In this document: positions 9,137 to 17,868 of the stretch, in pieces
Numbering within the stretch: the stretch's first letter is position 1
Layout: each line of letters begins with the position of its first letter
Assembly (NCBI GenBank): GCA_963792075.1
Contig: CAWBUW010000012.1
Location: 1,054,001 to 1,118,000, forward strand
Length of the DNA stretch: 64,000 nt
Direction of reading: 5' to 3'
Source: CAWBUW01 sp963792075
GTDB lineage: Bacteria; Chloroflexota; Anaerolineae; Anaerolineales; UBA4823
The notes under the pieces: generated by a model
Seen by the model: only the letters and a program-made list of their open reading frames with translations
Databases searched by the model: none
What the model was told of the DNA's origin: nothing
Position numbers and translations under genes: made by a program

Positions 9137-9697
9137 ATGCTGGAAACCTATCATCTAACTTCTGCACAAGACAATCTCACCGGCGAATTCCGGCAGGTGG
9201 GATATATGAAGTTTGAAAACGAAGCATCACGAATCATGCAGTTTTGGTTTTGGGCATTCATCGCTGTTATGGCAACTTTCGTTTTTTACTTTCTTGCGCG
9301 GGTTTTCGGGAAATTGCCAGAAGGCTTCCGTATTGGGACTTCTGAGATCGTCATCGGCATCATTGTAATCGCGGCAACGCTTGTAATCCACGAATGGATA
9401 CATGCTTTGACCATGCGGCGATATGGGGCACGACCCGAATTTGGGATGTCTCGTAATAAAGTTGTTGCTACGATCACCGCTCCAGGGTATGGTTTCCGTC
9501 GCAATACCGTCATTTTGGTGGCGCTGTTCGCCCTAATCGCCGTTGTAAATGCAGCATCAGCCGTAAACGATTTTTGGATCATCGGGTTTTTGCTCCGCTA
9601 TCCCAATAATGCCTGGGCAGTAGACGATAAGGATGGGATGAGGATATTGATGCCAAAAGAGAAACGGTTTATTAAGGAATGTACAAATGCAAGCTGA
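9137..9697 (+). CDS. DUF3267-like membrane zinc-protease-type protein, probably shortened
   Basis: The 186-aa membrane protein has two predicted N-terminal helices and an HExxH motif (His85-Glu86-His89 in VIHEWIHAL), the metal-binding signature of DUF3267 and related site-2-protease-like proteins. The family's TAPGY and NDFWIIGFLLRYP segments follow. The hydrophobic stretch between them is short (about 22 residues), where relatives usually have a longer two-helix segment, so an in-frame internal deletion is likely. An AGAAGGAG ribosome site precedes the ATG. Its 3' end overlaps the next gene by 11 bases, suggesting co-transcription. Function is unknown. Confidence 0.7.
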   Translation: MLETYHLTSAQDNLTGEFRQVGYMKFENEASRIMQFWFWAFIAVMATFVFYFLARVFGKLPEGFRIGTSEIVIGIIVIAATLVIHEWIHALTMRRYGARPEFGMSRNKVVATITAPGYGFRRNTVILVALFALIAVVNAASAVNDFWIIGFLLRYPNNAWAVDDKDGMRILMPKEKRFIKECTNAS

Positions 9698-10982
9698 ATT
9701 GACGTCTTCTAGGCTCGATCCTATGCGGGCTCTCTTGGCTCAATGGAAGGAAGATCCAAACGCAGCGTACCAGGCGTGGTTCCTGTGGGAAGAGCGGCTC
9801 AAGAACTTCCGCTCGATCCGTCGCGGCATCGCTCAAGTCGTCACTGAGATTGAAGGGGGTACGTTCGGAAACGTGTACAAGGGCTCGTCTTTGGAAACCG
9901 TGGTCGGTTCGATCGCCGAGCAACGGCAGATCTTCAAAGGGGCTGATCACGCGTTTCTCTGGAAGCCCAAGCTGCGCATCCCGGACATCTACGAGAACCG
10001 CGCCAACCAACTGGCGTTCGCTCGTTTCTTGAACACATGCGTCTACTGTACCGGTGAAGACGGCGTGGTCGCCGCGATCCGAGAGCTGGATTCCCGAAAG
10101 ATCAAGGGCCTCGGACCGGCTGTAGCGAATCTGCTTTACTTTATGCACCCCACGATCGCGCCGCCCTGCAACACGGCGATCGTCAGTGGGTACAACGCCC
10201 TTACGGGTGCACGGGTGAAACTCGGTCGTTGGGACGAATACCTGGCCATGCGCTTAGGAATCCTGGCCATGAATTCGCGTTATCGAGATTTGCTGTCGAA
10301 CGACCTCGGCGCCATCGCAGGTCTGCTATTCGATCTTGGGTCGGGCAGATACGTTGCCCCACCGAAGGGTGACGACGAAGCTTCGCGGGCTGTATGGGAA
10401 GCAGACCTTGCCCGCGTACGCCAAGAAGCCGCTAAGGTAGACAAGATGCTGGCTGCCGCCCGAGAGAGTGACACGACACACACGGAGATCCAGGGATGGC
10501 TGCGTGACTTGGGGCGAGCTCTGGGTTATCAGGTATGGGTTGCAGCCAACGACCGCAGCCGCACATACGAGGGAGGTCAACTGGCCGCCGGATGCCTGGA
10601 AGCGCTCCCTGGGGTTCTTGCAGACGGACCAGGTGGAGATGCCGTACGGCTCATCGACGTATTGTGGCTCAAACCTGAGACAGGTCGCGTGGCGGCGGCG
10701 TTCGAGGTTGAACACACGACGACTATCTACTCGGGCATCGTCCGCCTGCTCGATCTGGCTTTGGGTGCAGCGGCCGAGTCGGCCCACGGGCTCTTCCTGG
10801 TCGCTCCCGACGACCGTGAGGCCGATGTCCGTTCCCAACTGGCCAGGCCCGCGTTCAGCAGGGTCAGGGACTTGCATGTGCGGTACCTGCCGTATAGTGA
10901 GCTGAAGACCCACCGTCACGTGATGGCACGGTTTGGGGAAGGCATGAAGGCGATCGATGCAGTGGCGCGAGCGTTATCCTAA
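9687..10982 (+). CDS. Predicted nuclease: HhH-like N-terminal region plus PD-(D/E)XK C-terminal domain
   Basis: The 431-aa protein is not assigned to a named family. Residues 137-165 (IKGLGPAVANLLYFMHP, then PPCNTAI) look like the helix-hairpin-helix of GPD-type DNA glycosylases. The C-terminal third has a restriction-endonuclease-like core: an HTEIQGWLRDLG helix (265-276), Asp324 in IDVLWL, and Glu340-Val-Glu342 in AFEVEHTT followed by an SGIVRLLDL helix. This D...ExE order matches PD-(D/E)XK nucleases. A DNA-directed role in repair, restriction or defence is inferred. The start overlaps the DUF3267 stop by 11 bases, and a SNF2 helicase remnant and an AbiEii-type toxin gene lie nearby. No methyltransferase is present. 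Confidence 0.65.
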   Translation: MQAELTSSRLDPMRALLAQWKEDPNAAYQAWFLWEERLKNFRSIRRGIAQVVTEIEGGTFGNVYKGSSLETVVGSIAEQRQIFKGADHAFLWKPKLRIPDIYENRANQLAFARFLNTCVYCTGEDGVVAAIRELDSRKIKGLGPAVANLLYFMHPTIAPPCNTAIVSGYNALTGARVKLGRWDEYLAMRLGILAMNSRYRDLLSNDLGAIAGLLFDLGSGRYVAPPKGDDEASRAVWEADLARVRQEAAKVDKMLAAARESDTTHTEIQGWLRDLGRALGYQVWVAANDRSRTYEGGQLAAGCLEALPGVLADGPGGDAVRLIDVLWLKPETGRVAAAFEVEHTTTIYSGIVRLLDLALGAAAESAHGLFLVAPDDREADVRSQLARPAFSRVRDLHVRYLPYSELKTHRHVMARFGEGMKAIDAVARALS

Positions 10983-11005
10983 TTTGATAGTTCAATCTCA
11001 AAAAG

Positions 11006-11257
11006 GTGGAGGGGGAAATCGAAATCACGAAGGGCGGGTCGTACAATGACCCAGCCGAGATATATTACGAATTGCATGTGGGGGGCAAGCAATTTGGTAT
11101 TGGCCCTGAATTGGCGAGTCGCATGAAAAAAGAGAACGGTGAAATCTATACAGTGTATTATTATTGGAGTCCGGACACCTTAGAAACGGACCTGATGGAT
11201 TCATACATCCTGTCGTTAGAAAAGGCTTCAGCGGTTTCAACTTTTCCGCCACGGTGA
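11006..11257 (+). pseudogene. Small protein, probably the C-terminal remnant of a membrane protein
   Basis: The 83-residue frame has only a GTG start directly after an in-frame stop. Its middle (YYELHVGGKQFGIGPEL, then IYTVYYYWSPDT, then YILSLEKA) resembles the C-terminal soluble domain of bacterial membrane proteins that ends in a YRVYY and S-x-E pattern. The expected N-terminal membrane helices are missing. I read it as a 5'-truncated remnant; an independent small gene cannot be excluded. Confidence 0.45.
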
Positions 11258-11291
11258 TCCTTACCCAATGCCCCCAATTAAAAAGTAACTC

Positions 11292-11792
11292 TCAACGTCG
11301 AGTACGCGCATTCCTGGCGGTCAGTTGGTCAAAGCCTTGGCGTGCCTCAGCCAACTTGGCGGTGTCTCGCCATTGAAGAGGCAGCTTGAGTTTACTCTCC
11401 TTAAATGCTTGGCCCTGGCGAACGTGATAATAGTGTAATTTTGTCACCCCCACCCCATATTCGGTACGCAGTGTGGTTACAAAGCTCATCACTTGCGCAT
11501 CCAATTGGGTGTCGGGTGCGGGGCGATACACAACATGCCCGCGCCCGCGAAAACGGCGCAACATGATCTGGGCGGCGCGCACCTGGTAATCGAAGGGAGC
11601 AAACTTGAGCAGGTTGAGGCAAATCAACTCGTCGAAGCCGCTCACCAACAGGGCGTGTTCGGCCTGCAAGCGCAGGCGGTACAGTTCACGGCTGGCAAAG
11701 CGGCCTTCGCTGACGGTTCTCAACTGAGCGTCAGCAATGGGAAGCAGACGGATATCAATGTCAGCGAGATGGTTTTGGGAAATGTTTCGCAT
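11292..11792 (-). pseudogene. SNF2-family helicase remnant (motif I lost)
   Basis: The 166-aa frame begins like a SNF2/RapA-type helicase: FDELICLNLLKFAPFDYQVR (about 52-71), then AAQIMLRRFRGRG. In intact relatives that segment leads directly into a DEVGLGKT-type Walker A. Here the sequence switches to unrelated residues (HVVYRPAPDTQLDAQV...) and ends about 75 residues later, so all ATPase motifs are gone. This looks like an in-frame deletion fusing the start of a helicase gene to another sequence. The remnant is probably non-functional as a helicase. Such helicases are common in defence islands, in line with the nuclease and AbiEii genes on either side. Confidence 0.6.
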
Positions 11793-11990
11793 CTAATTCA
11801 ATTTTCATGGGTGTCGTTGGCAAAGCAAAGCTTTGCTCGGCGTGGGTGAAGAGGTCTATGCCCCCATTATAACGCGATGGAGACTGGTTTACTCATCCCA
11901 TGGGTGTGCGCACATGGACCGGTTTTCAGCCTGGTGCTCCTGGTTCAGCTTGCCAACATTTATGCGGGCAGGACGTGATACAATTTAATC

Positions 11991-12260
11991 ATGAGTGCTT
12001 TACAAACACCCTATTTCATCTGGGATTACGATCTTACGGAAGCTGATGCCCGGGCCATTTTACGGGGAGATGACGAAGAGCAAAAGGCATGGCTGGTGGC
12101 GCGGCTGCTGGAGGCGGCACGATTTGAAGATATCTGGCAGTATATTTCGCTGGCAGAACTGCGCACAATCTTCCCAAAGCTCCAACTGAAACCCCAAGTG
12201 CGCGCAGTCTGGGAGTTTGCGCTGCTCGTGTGGGCAGACGAGCCAGCCTATGAGCGTTAA
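11991..12260 (+). CDS. Small AbiEii-partner protein (possible antitoxin, DUF6922-like)
   Basis: The 89-aa soluble protein starts with an aromatic FIWDYDL segment and ends with a helix-rich LELRTIFP-like and VRAVWEFALLVW pattern, as in small proteins encoded just before AbiEii-type nucleotidyltransferases. Its stop overlaps the following gene by 11 bases, so the two are translated together. By position it is the candidate antitoxin or target-recognition partner. The family assignment is from pattern memory and is tentative. Confidence 0.6.
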   Translation: MSALQTPYFIWDYDLTEADARAILRGDDEEQKAWLVARLLEAARFEDIWQYISLAELRTIFPKLQLKPQVRAVWEFALLVWADEPAYER

Positions 12261-12906
12261 CTTCGCTTTGCAAGATCGCTTTCTTGAACGTTTCTTTGCC
12301 GGGCCGCTGTCAGAGCAGTTTTACCTTACCGGCGGAACGGCCCTGGCACGTTTCTATTTCCATCACCGCGAGAGTCTTGACCTGGATTTGTTTACTAATA
12401 ATTGGGGGCAAGATTTTGCCCAGGTCAACCAGGTCATATTGGGTATTTTGCATACTTTGGAATTACGGATTACCAGCCAGGTGGTTACCGATACATTCCT
12501 TCAGTACATTATAGCGGATGCTGCCGGATCCTCGTTGAAGGTTGACCTGGTGAAAGATGTTCCTGTTCATTTTGGCGTACTGATCACCAAGAATGGGGTT
12601 CGGATAGATAGCCTTGAGAATATTGGATCTAACAAGGTTTTGGCTGTTTTTGGTCGCACCGATGCCAAGGATTTTGTTGACCTGTACTGGATATTACAGC
12701 ATACCGAACTGAAATTTGGTGATCTATACCTGCAAGCACAGAAGAAAGACTTAGGGCTTTCGGAGCTTTACCTGGCGTATGCGCTGCAAAATATTGAAAA
12801 AATCCGACTGTTTCCGCGTATGTTGGAACCGCTGGCTTGGGATGAAATTAAGGAATTCTTTCAAGCACTTGCCCGGACGCTGCTCACCCAAATCAAGCCT
12901 GATTGA
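12250..12906 (+). CDS. AbiEii/AbiGii-type nucleotidyltransferase toxin
   Basis: The 218-aa protein carries the minimal nucleotidyltransferase motif: YLTGGTALARF (GGTAL at 28-32) followed by ESLDLDLF (Asp-x-Asp at 44-46). A third acidic position is likely in LKVDLV, and DAKDFVDLYW is typical of AbiEii. Family members transfer nucleotides to tRNA or other targets and act as growth-arresting toxins or phage-abortive systems. I chose the ATG at 12250 (MSVNFALQD) over an upstream in-frame start at 12217 because it fits the family N-terminus and gives a short overlap with the partner gene. The pair is a likely toxin-antitoxin module. Confidence 0.82.
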   Translation: MSVNFALQDRFLERFFAGPLSEQFYLTGGTALARFYFHHRESLDLDLFTNNWGQDFAQVNQVILGILHTLELRITSQVVTDTFLQYIIADAAGSSLKVDLVKDVPVHFGVLITKNGVRIDSLENIGSNKVLAVFGRTDAKDFVDLYWILQHTELKFGDLYLQAQKKDLGLSELYLAYALQNIEKIRLFPRMLEPLAWDEIKEFFQALARTLLTQIKPD

Positions 12907-13015
12907 GCGTTTGAAGAACATCCTTCGCCAACAGGATCGTCTTAGCGCCAGACAGCCTAGCGAAAAGCAATCCACCTTCCAACCTGAACCAGCCGCTTAA
13001 CGAGGAGAAACCTTA

Positions 13016-14236
13016 ATGGCAAAATTTGCACGCCGAGTTGCCTATATGCAGGCAGCAGCAGATGCCACTCGATACTTATTTGAATCAATGACCGACCCCG
13101 ATACCATATCCTTCGGGGGAGGCGCTCCGGCAAGAGAAGCATTACCGGTGGAAATAGTCCACGCTATCGCCAATGAGGTTCTTACCAGGGATAAGAGAGG
13201 CGTTCAAGCCCTGCAATATGGCAACCCCATCGGCATTGCGGACCTACGGCAGGCAGTCATCGACAGGCTTTTAGCCCCCAAGGGCCTTGGGGCTAAGCTG
13301 GAAGATGTCATCATCGTTGCCGGCGGCATAGAAAGCATGAACCTGGTAAGCCAACTGTATTTGGAGCCAGGGGACGTCGTGCTGGTGGAAAATCCCACCT
13401 TCGTCCATGCCATCCAGGTCTTCGAAATGTTCGAGGCCAGGTGCGTAGGTTGCGAGACGGATGATCACGGGCTGGTCATCGAGGATGTGGAAGCCAAAAT
13501 CAAACAATATGCCCCCAAAATGATCTACGTCATCCCTACATTCCAGAATCCCAGCGGGCGAACCATGAGTTTGGAGCGCAGGAAGGCGTTGGCAGAGCTG
13601 GGCAGCCGGTATGACATTATTATTTTGGAAGATGACCCTTACTGCGAAATGAGGTACAGCGGAGAAAAGCTGCCTCCGGTCAAGTATTTCGATAAAACCG
13701 GCAACACTATTTATGTCAACAGCTTCTCCAAGATCTTCTCGCCTGGCTCGCGATTAGGCTACGCCTACGCGGACGGAAGCATCATCCGGAAGTTTTACGA
13801 TGCGAAAGTAGCCACCAACTCCCATACCAATGTGGTCACGCAAATCCTGTGCGCGGAATTCTTCAACCGGGGGCTGTTTGAGCCGCACCTAAAGATGATC
13901 TGTGATATCCATCGAGAACGCCGGGACGTGATGATGGATTGCATCCGGACCCTGCTGCCGGAAGGGGTCAAATACGTTTACCCGGATGGCGGGCTGTTTA
14001 CCTGGGTCGAGCTGCCGGAGCAGATGGATACAACCGCCATGCTTCATGAAGCCATGGCGCAGAAGGTGGCTTACATGCCGGGGAAAGAGTTCTTCGTGGA
14101 GGGGCAGTCCATCCACAACAACTGCATGCGCATCAGCTTTGGCGGTGTGGCGCCAGATAAGATTCGGGTTGGTATGGAGCGCCTGGCGAATGTAGTCCGT
14201 TCAAACTTATTCCACGATAGCAGGTACTCGTTCTAA
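13016..14236 (+). CDS. PLP-dependent aminotransferase (aminotransferase class I/II, 2-aminoadipate/valine type)
   Basis: The 406-aa fold-type I aminotransferase has all key residues: NPSGRTMS (Asn of the PLP pocket), EDDPYCEMRY (Asp and Tyr), SFSKIFSPGSRLGY (Schiff-base Lys) and a C-terminal NCMRISFGG (substrate Arg). It resembles LysN/2-aminoadipate and multi-substrate branched-chain or aromatic aminotransferases, without the GntR-type HTH of MocR regulators. A strong GAGGAGAAA ribosome site precedes the ATG. Its 3' end overlaps the convergent beta-CASP gene by 30 bases. Substrate specificity cannot be read from sequence. Confidence 0.9.
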   Translation: MAKFARRVAYMQAAADATRYLFESMTDPDTISFGGGAPAREALPVEIVHAIANEVLTRDKRGVQALQYGNPIGIADLRQAVIDRLLAPKGLGAKLEDVIIVAGGIESMNLVSQLYLEPGDVVLVENPTFVHAIQVFEMFEARCVGCETDDHGLVIEDVEAKIKQYAPKMIYVIPTFQNPSGRTMSLERRKALAELGSRYDIIILEDDPYCEMRYSGEKLPPVKYFDKTGNTIYVNSFSKIFSPGSRLGYAYADGSIIRKFYDAKVATNSHTNVVTQILCAEFFNRGLFEPHLKMICDIHRERRDVMMDCIRTLLPEGVKYVYPDGGLFTWVELPEQMDTTAMLHEAMAQKVAYMPGKEFFVEGQSIHNNCMRISFGGVAPDKIRVGMERLANVVRSNLFHDSRYSF

Positions 14237-16975
14237 TTGGAGGGCTTCAGCCGCTCGCAGGCGGTACAGGCCATCCACGAGCACGTAGTCTTCACGGGCG
14301 CGGCGCACCTGGATCGGCGGTGTGATTCCCATCTGGCGGGCGCGCTCAATGGCTTTATTCAGCTTGAGAGGGTCAAGCGTCAAAGCTTGCTGGGAAGGGT
14401 GCAGGCGGATACGCGCCAGGGGAATTTCGACAACACTGGTTTTGGGGAGGTTGGACGGCGCTTTTTGAACCGCGGGGACGGCTGCATTGACTACCAACCG
14501 GAAGCCTGTTTGGCTATCGAAGGCAGCAACTAACTCGGAGATTTCTTGCTCTCCAGGAAAATTGCCCAGGCTTACCGCAATTTCAGCTTTTTCGAGATAG
14601 ATGCTTGGCCCTTTGAGGATGGTCCAACCTGCGGCTCCAAACAAGGTGCGTGCTGCATCCAGAATCGCCCCCTGGTTGGGTTGTGGATTAATGCACAGCC
14701 GCCAACCCACCTGCTGCGCCAGGTCTGCAATCTGTTCTTGATATCGCTCACCGATCTGCGGCGAGATAAACGAGAGCATAATTTCATCCCCTTTAAGGCT
14801 GGCGCGATAGAGTGTGCTGCCCTCCAAGACGTTTTTAATCAGGCTGTAGGCCGCATTGATCTCCAGGCGCTCGCCGCGCATTGCCACTGGCAAAATAACC
14901 GGTGCCACAGCAGGCGTGGCGAAGGTAATGCTCAATTGATAACCCGTCTCGGCCAAAAAACGCTGGCAAGCCAGCCTTTCTTGTTCAACTGACTCTTGGC
15001 TTCCCGCTACCGTCACAGCCACACGTTTCTGCTCCCGGTGAATGGCCGGGCCTTTGGTGATCTGCCAGCCTTCAGGCAGCACTTCCCGCGCCAGGGCGTT
15101 GAGCGCAATCTGGTTGGCCTCTGCGGTGAGTTCCACTTGCCAGCCAGTGGCGCTTTGCAAAGCTGCAATGGCCTCGGCGAATCTCTGGCGCGCGGCAGCC
15201 GGGAAATCGAAGGTAAGCACCAGAATATGCTCGGCCAGGCGATAGCCCACTTTACGCAGACGCGTTTCGGGTGAGAAGTATTGGTTGGCAAAGGCCAGCG
15301 CCTGGTTCGGTTCCATCCTAACCTGAACGGCCGAACGCGGCCGGTAGGGGGCCAGGTCTGCTCCGGTGGGCTGCCTGTCACCCATAACAGCCAGGATTTC
15401 CTCTGGGTAGGCGGCCTGTTCCAGGCCAGGGGAAACCTCTACCCATAGATGATCGCTCTCCAATGCCAGGCAGCGTACCGGGATGGGCGCATCTCCTTTG
15501 AGCAGCAGCCATTTTCCGACAGAGCCGGTAAACTCTTGCAGCCGAATGCGGCGCTCATGGGCCAGCTCCATTTGGCGGCTGCGCAAATTTTCCCCCGCGA
15601 CCTCCATCCGAACGATTTTGCGCTTATCGAATTGAAATTCCAACGCTTGCCCGCCGTGCGGCAGGTGAACGAGCCGCCCACGCTCGCCCAAAGCTTTATC
15701 CAAACTGGCACGCGCCTCGCCATCACCGTGGACAAGGATGATATGCTCTGGGTTAAGGGTCTCGGCCAGGCTGATAAGTTGGCCCTCATCAGCGTGAGCA
15801 GAAAGGGAGTAGGTTCCCAGGCGGTACTGCACGTCTACTTTCTCGTTGCCCAGTTTCAGCGCGCCGTGTCCCTTCTCGGCCAATTCTTGCAAACGGCGGC
15901 CGGGAGATTCTTCGTCCTGGTAGCCAGTGAGTAAAATGGCATGCTGCGGACTACTGGCGAGGGCGCGCGCATACGAAAGCGACGGCCCACCCGCCAACAT
16001 GCCGCTGCTGGCGACGATCACCGCCGCGCCGGGTTGCCAGACCAACGCGTTGCGCTGCTCGGTGGTCTGCACCGGGCGGACATGGCCTTCAAAAAACTTT
16101 GCGCTTCGTTCTTGCAAGGGCAGTGGCAGCACCTCGGCGAAGCCGGTGTAAGCCTGGCAAATGGCGCGCACCATGCCATCGGCCCAAATGGGCACCGCGG
16201 GCAGTTCGCCACGGCGTTGGAACTCGCTCAAAATCAGTAAGATTTCCTGGGCGCGGCCAAGCGCAAAAGCTGGAATGAGCACCTTGCCGTCTGCGGCGGT
16301 CACTTGCGCCACAGTTTCGATCAACTTGCGCTCTTGTACCGCACGGTTGGCATGCAGCCGCCCACCATAGGTGCTCTCGACCACCAACACATCCGGGCGA
16401 AACGCAGGCGGTTTGGCCCCCTCTACTGTGCGTTGTGGGGAAATGGAAAGATCGCCGGTGATGAGCACATTGCCCTCATCGCTTTCCAGGCCAAGCATCG
16501 CCGCCCCCGCAATATGCCCGGCCGGGAAAAAGGTGACCGCCAGCCCCTCGCCGAACGGCAAGCGAGCTTTAAACGGCGCGGGCACAAACATCGACATCAG
16601 CCGTTGCACCGCGATATCGTCAAACAGCGGCAGTTCGCCTTCTTCGTCGAGCCGCGACTGCATAATGCGGCGCGCGTCCTGGTGCAGGACGCGCGTGAGC
16701 GCAATGGTAGGGGCGGTGGCATACACTGGCACGTCGGGGAACCGCCCCATGACCAACTCCAGCGCGCCGGTATGGTCGGTGTGAGCGTGGGTGACGAGGA
16801 TTGCATCGAGCGCCGTGATCTGCTCCAGGTTGGGAAGCTGGTCGCCGGCCAGGCCGTTTCGCGCTTTAGGTGAGGGGCGGATACCGCAATCTACCAGGAT
16901 ACGTTTACCGCTGATTTCAATAAGTGTGCTGCTGGCGCCGACTTCATCTGCGCCGCCTAAAAATATGATCTTCAT
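14207..16975 (-). CDS. MBL-fold beta-CASP ribonuclease-like protein with C-terminal ParB-like domain
   Basis: The 922-aa protein starts with a metallo-beta-lactamase domain: HAHTDH (63-68), His154 in AGHIAGA, Asp175 in TGDLS. A beta-CASP insert follows and the core closes with SAHAD (392-396) and HGD (416-418), as in CPSF73/RNase J relatives (RNA or DNA 5'-3' or endo-nuclease). The next 400 residues hold a small beta domain and two similar repeats (GWQVELTAEANQ... and GWRLCINPQPNQ...). The last 70 residues (IPLARIRLHPS, then PIQVRRAREDYVLVDGLYRL) match the ParB/Srx N-terminal fold. Relatives are usually 450-560 aa, so this is an unusual fusion. It overlaps the aminotransferase gene tail-to-tail by 30 bases. 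Confidence 0.88.
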   Translation of the reverse strand: MKIIFLGGADEVGASSTLIEISGKRILVDCGIRPSPKARNGLAGDQLPNLEQITALDAILVTHAHTDHTGALELVMGRFPDVPVYATAPTIALTRVLHQDARRIMQSRLDEEGELPLFDDIAVQRLMSMFVPAPFKARLPFGEGLAVTFFPAGHIAGAAMLGLESDEGNVLITGDLSISPQRTVEGAKPPAFRPDVLVVESTYGGRLHANRAVQERKLIETVAQVTAADGKVLIPAFALGRAQEILLILSEFQRRGELPAVPIWADGMVRAICQAYTGFAEVLPLPLQERSAKFFEGHVRPVQTTEQRNALVWQPGAAVIVASSGMLAGGPSLSYARALASSPQHAILLTGYQDEESPGRRLQELAEKGHGALKLGNEKVDVQYRLGTYSLSAHADEGQLISLAETLNPEHIILVHGDGEARASLDKALGERGRLVHLPHGGQALEFQFDKRKIVRMEVAGENLRSRQMELAHERRIRLQEFTGSVGKWLLLKGDAPIPVRCLALESDHLWVEVSPGLEQAAYPEEILAVMGDRQPTGADLAPYRPRSAVQVRMEPNQALAFANQYFSPETRLRKVGYRLAEHILVLTFDFPAAARQRFAEAIAALQSATGWQVELTAEANQIALNALAREVLPEGWQITKGPAIHREQKRVAVTVAGSQESVEQERLACQRFLAETGYQLSITFATPAVAPVILPVAMRGERLEINAAYSLIKNVLEGSTLYRASLKGDEIMLSFISPQIGERYQEQIADLAQQVGWRLCINPQPNQGAILDAARTLFGAAGWTILKGPSIYLEKAEIAVSLGNFPGEQEISELVAAFDSQTGFRLVVNAAVPAVQKAPSNLPKTSVVEIPLARIRLHPSQQALTLDPLKLNKAIERARQMGITPPIQVRRAREDYVLVDGLYRLRAAEALQLERVPAIVE

Positions 16976-16999
16976 AGTTGCCTCAATATATTGAACCGG

Positions 17000-17671
17000 T
17001 TACCTGTGGGCCCGGTTTCCGGCAGGATTCTTCGCTGTCAGCAGGCATACCAGGCCATTGATCCAAAACAATCCATCCAACAGCAGGGGATAGAGGCGGA
17101 TGTTCCAACCGTAGACAATGGCGGGCAAAGCAGGGAGCAGCCTTGCCAACCCACTTTGCGCCACCGTGAGCGCGGCCGGGTCAGAGCCGGCGATGCCATA
17201 CACATAGCTAAATGGAAAACCGAAGAAAATTCCCAGGGGAGTCTCACAGCAAAAACCGATCCACGAGACATAATGGGCGCTGGCGCTGAGCAGCACGGCC
17301 AGCGCGGCAAGGGGTAAGACGAGCCTGAGGCCGGGCAAGGCGGCAGCTACCCGCCTGGAATGGCTGGCGAACCAGGCCAGGGAGAACCCGGCAAAGGCGA
17401 GGGCGAGATTCAAGCTGACCCGTTGGAGCGAAGCCATATGCTCGATTGGAAAGATGGTCATCGGGAATGCCCGGGCGCGCGCCAGAATTTCTGTCACGCC
17501 AAGATATGCAGCCAGCACCAACGCGGTTGCTGCCAGGGGTAGCAACTGCTGCAAGGGGCGTTCCTGATGATCTGCGTAGTCCACACTGGTAAAATAAATA
17601 TAGCCAAACCGCGCGCTCAAGGCCAGGGCTGCCAGAGGAATTAAATACGGTAAGTATCCGATCATACCCAT
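17000..17671 (-). CDS. Hypothetical integral membrane protein
   Basis: The 223-aa protein is strongly hydrophobic with about six predicted helices (near 5-25, 43-62, 88-105, 115-135, 145-165 and 190-210). I do not recognise a family. A CC pair (GFCCETP) lies in a loop. It ends 25 bases before the beta-CASP gene begins on the same strand, so the two could be co-transcribed. The start is an ATG in MGMIGYLP; a second ATG two codons later is equally possible. Confidence 0.6.
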   Translation of the reverse strand: MGMIGYLPYLIPLAALALSARFGYIYFTSVDYADHQERPLQQLLPLAATALVLAAYLGVTEILARARAFPMTIFPIEHMASLQRVSLNLALAFAGFSLAWFASHSRRVAAALPGLRLVLPLAALAVLLSASAHYVSWIGFCCETPLGIFFGFPFSYVYGIAGSDPAALTVAQSGLARLLPALPAIVYGWNIRLYPLLLDGLFWINGLVCLLTAKNPAGNRAHR

Positions 17672-17868
17672 CTAGTTTACCGGGGTACAAGCAGCAAGGA
17701 ACGCCAACGAAAAAAGTATCAATAGTTTGTGGCATTCCAAGTGTATAATTATATCAGTCAGGCGGGCCAAGAACCGGGGTTAATTTTGGCAGTGCACATA
17801 AATTCTACACAGCCAGGATGCTTTCCCAGGTCGGCTTCGTTCAACACGGGTTGACATGGAGAAGGACA

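Noticed and set aside
11824..11837. Palindrome AGCAAAGCTTTGCT downstream-adjacent to the SNF2 remnant start
   Set aside because: Short and isolated; no matching copy near a promoter and no clear regulatory role.
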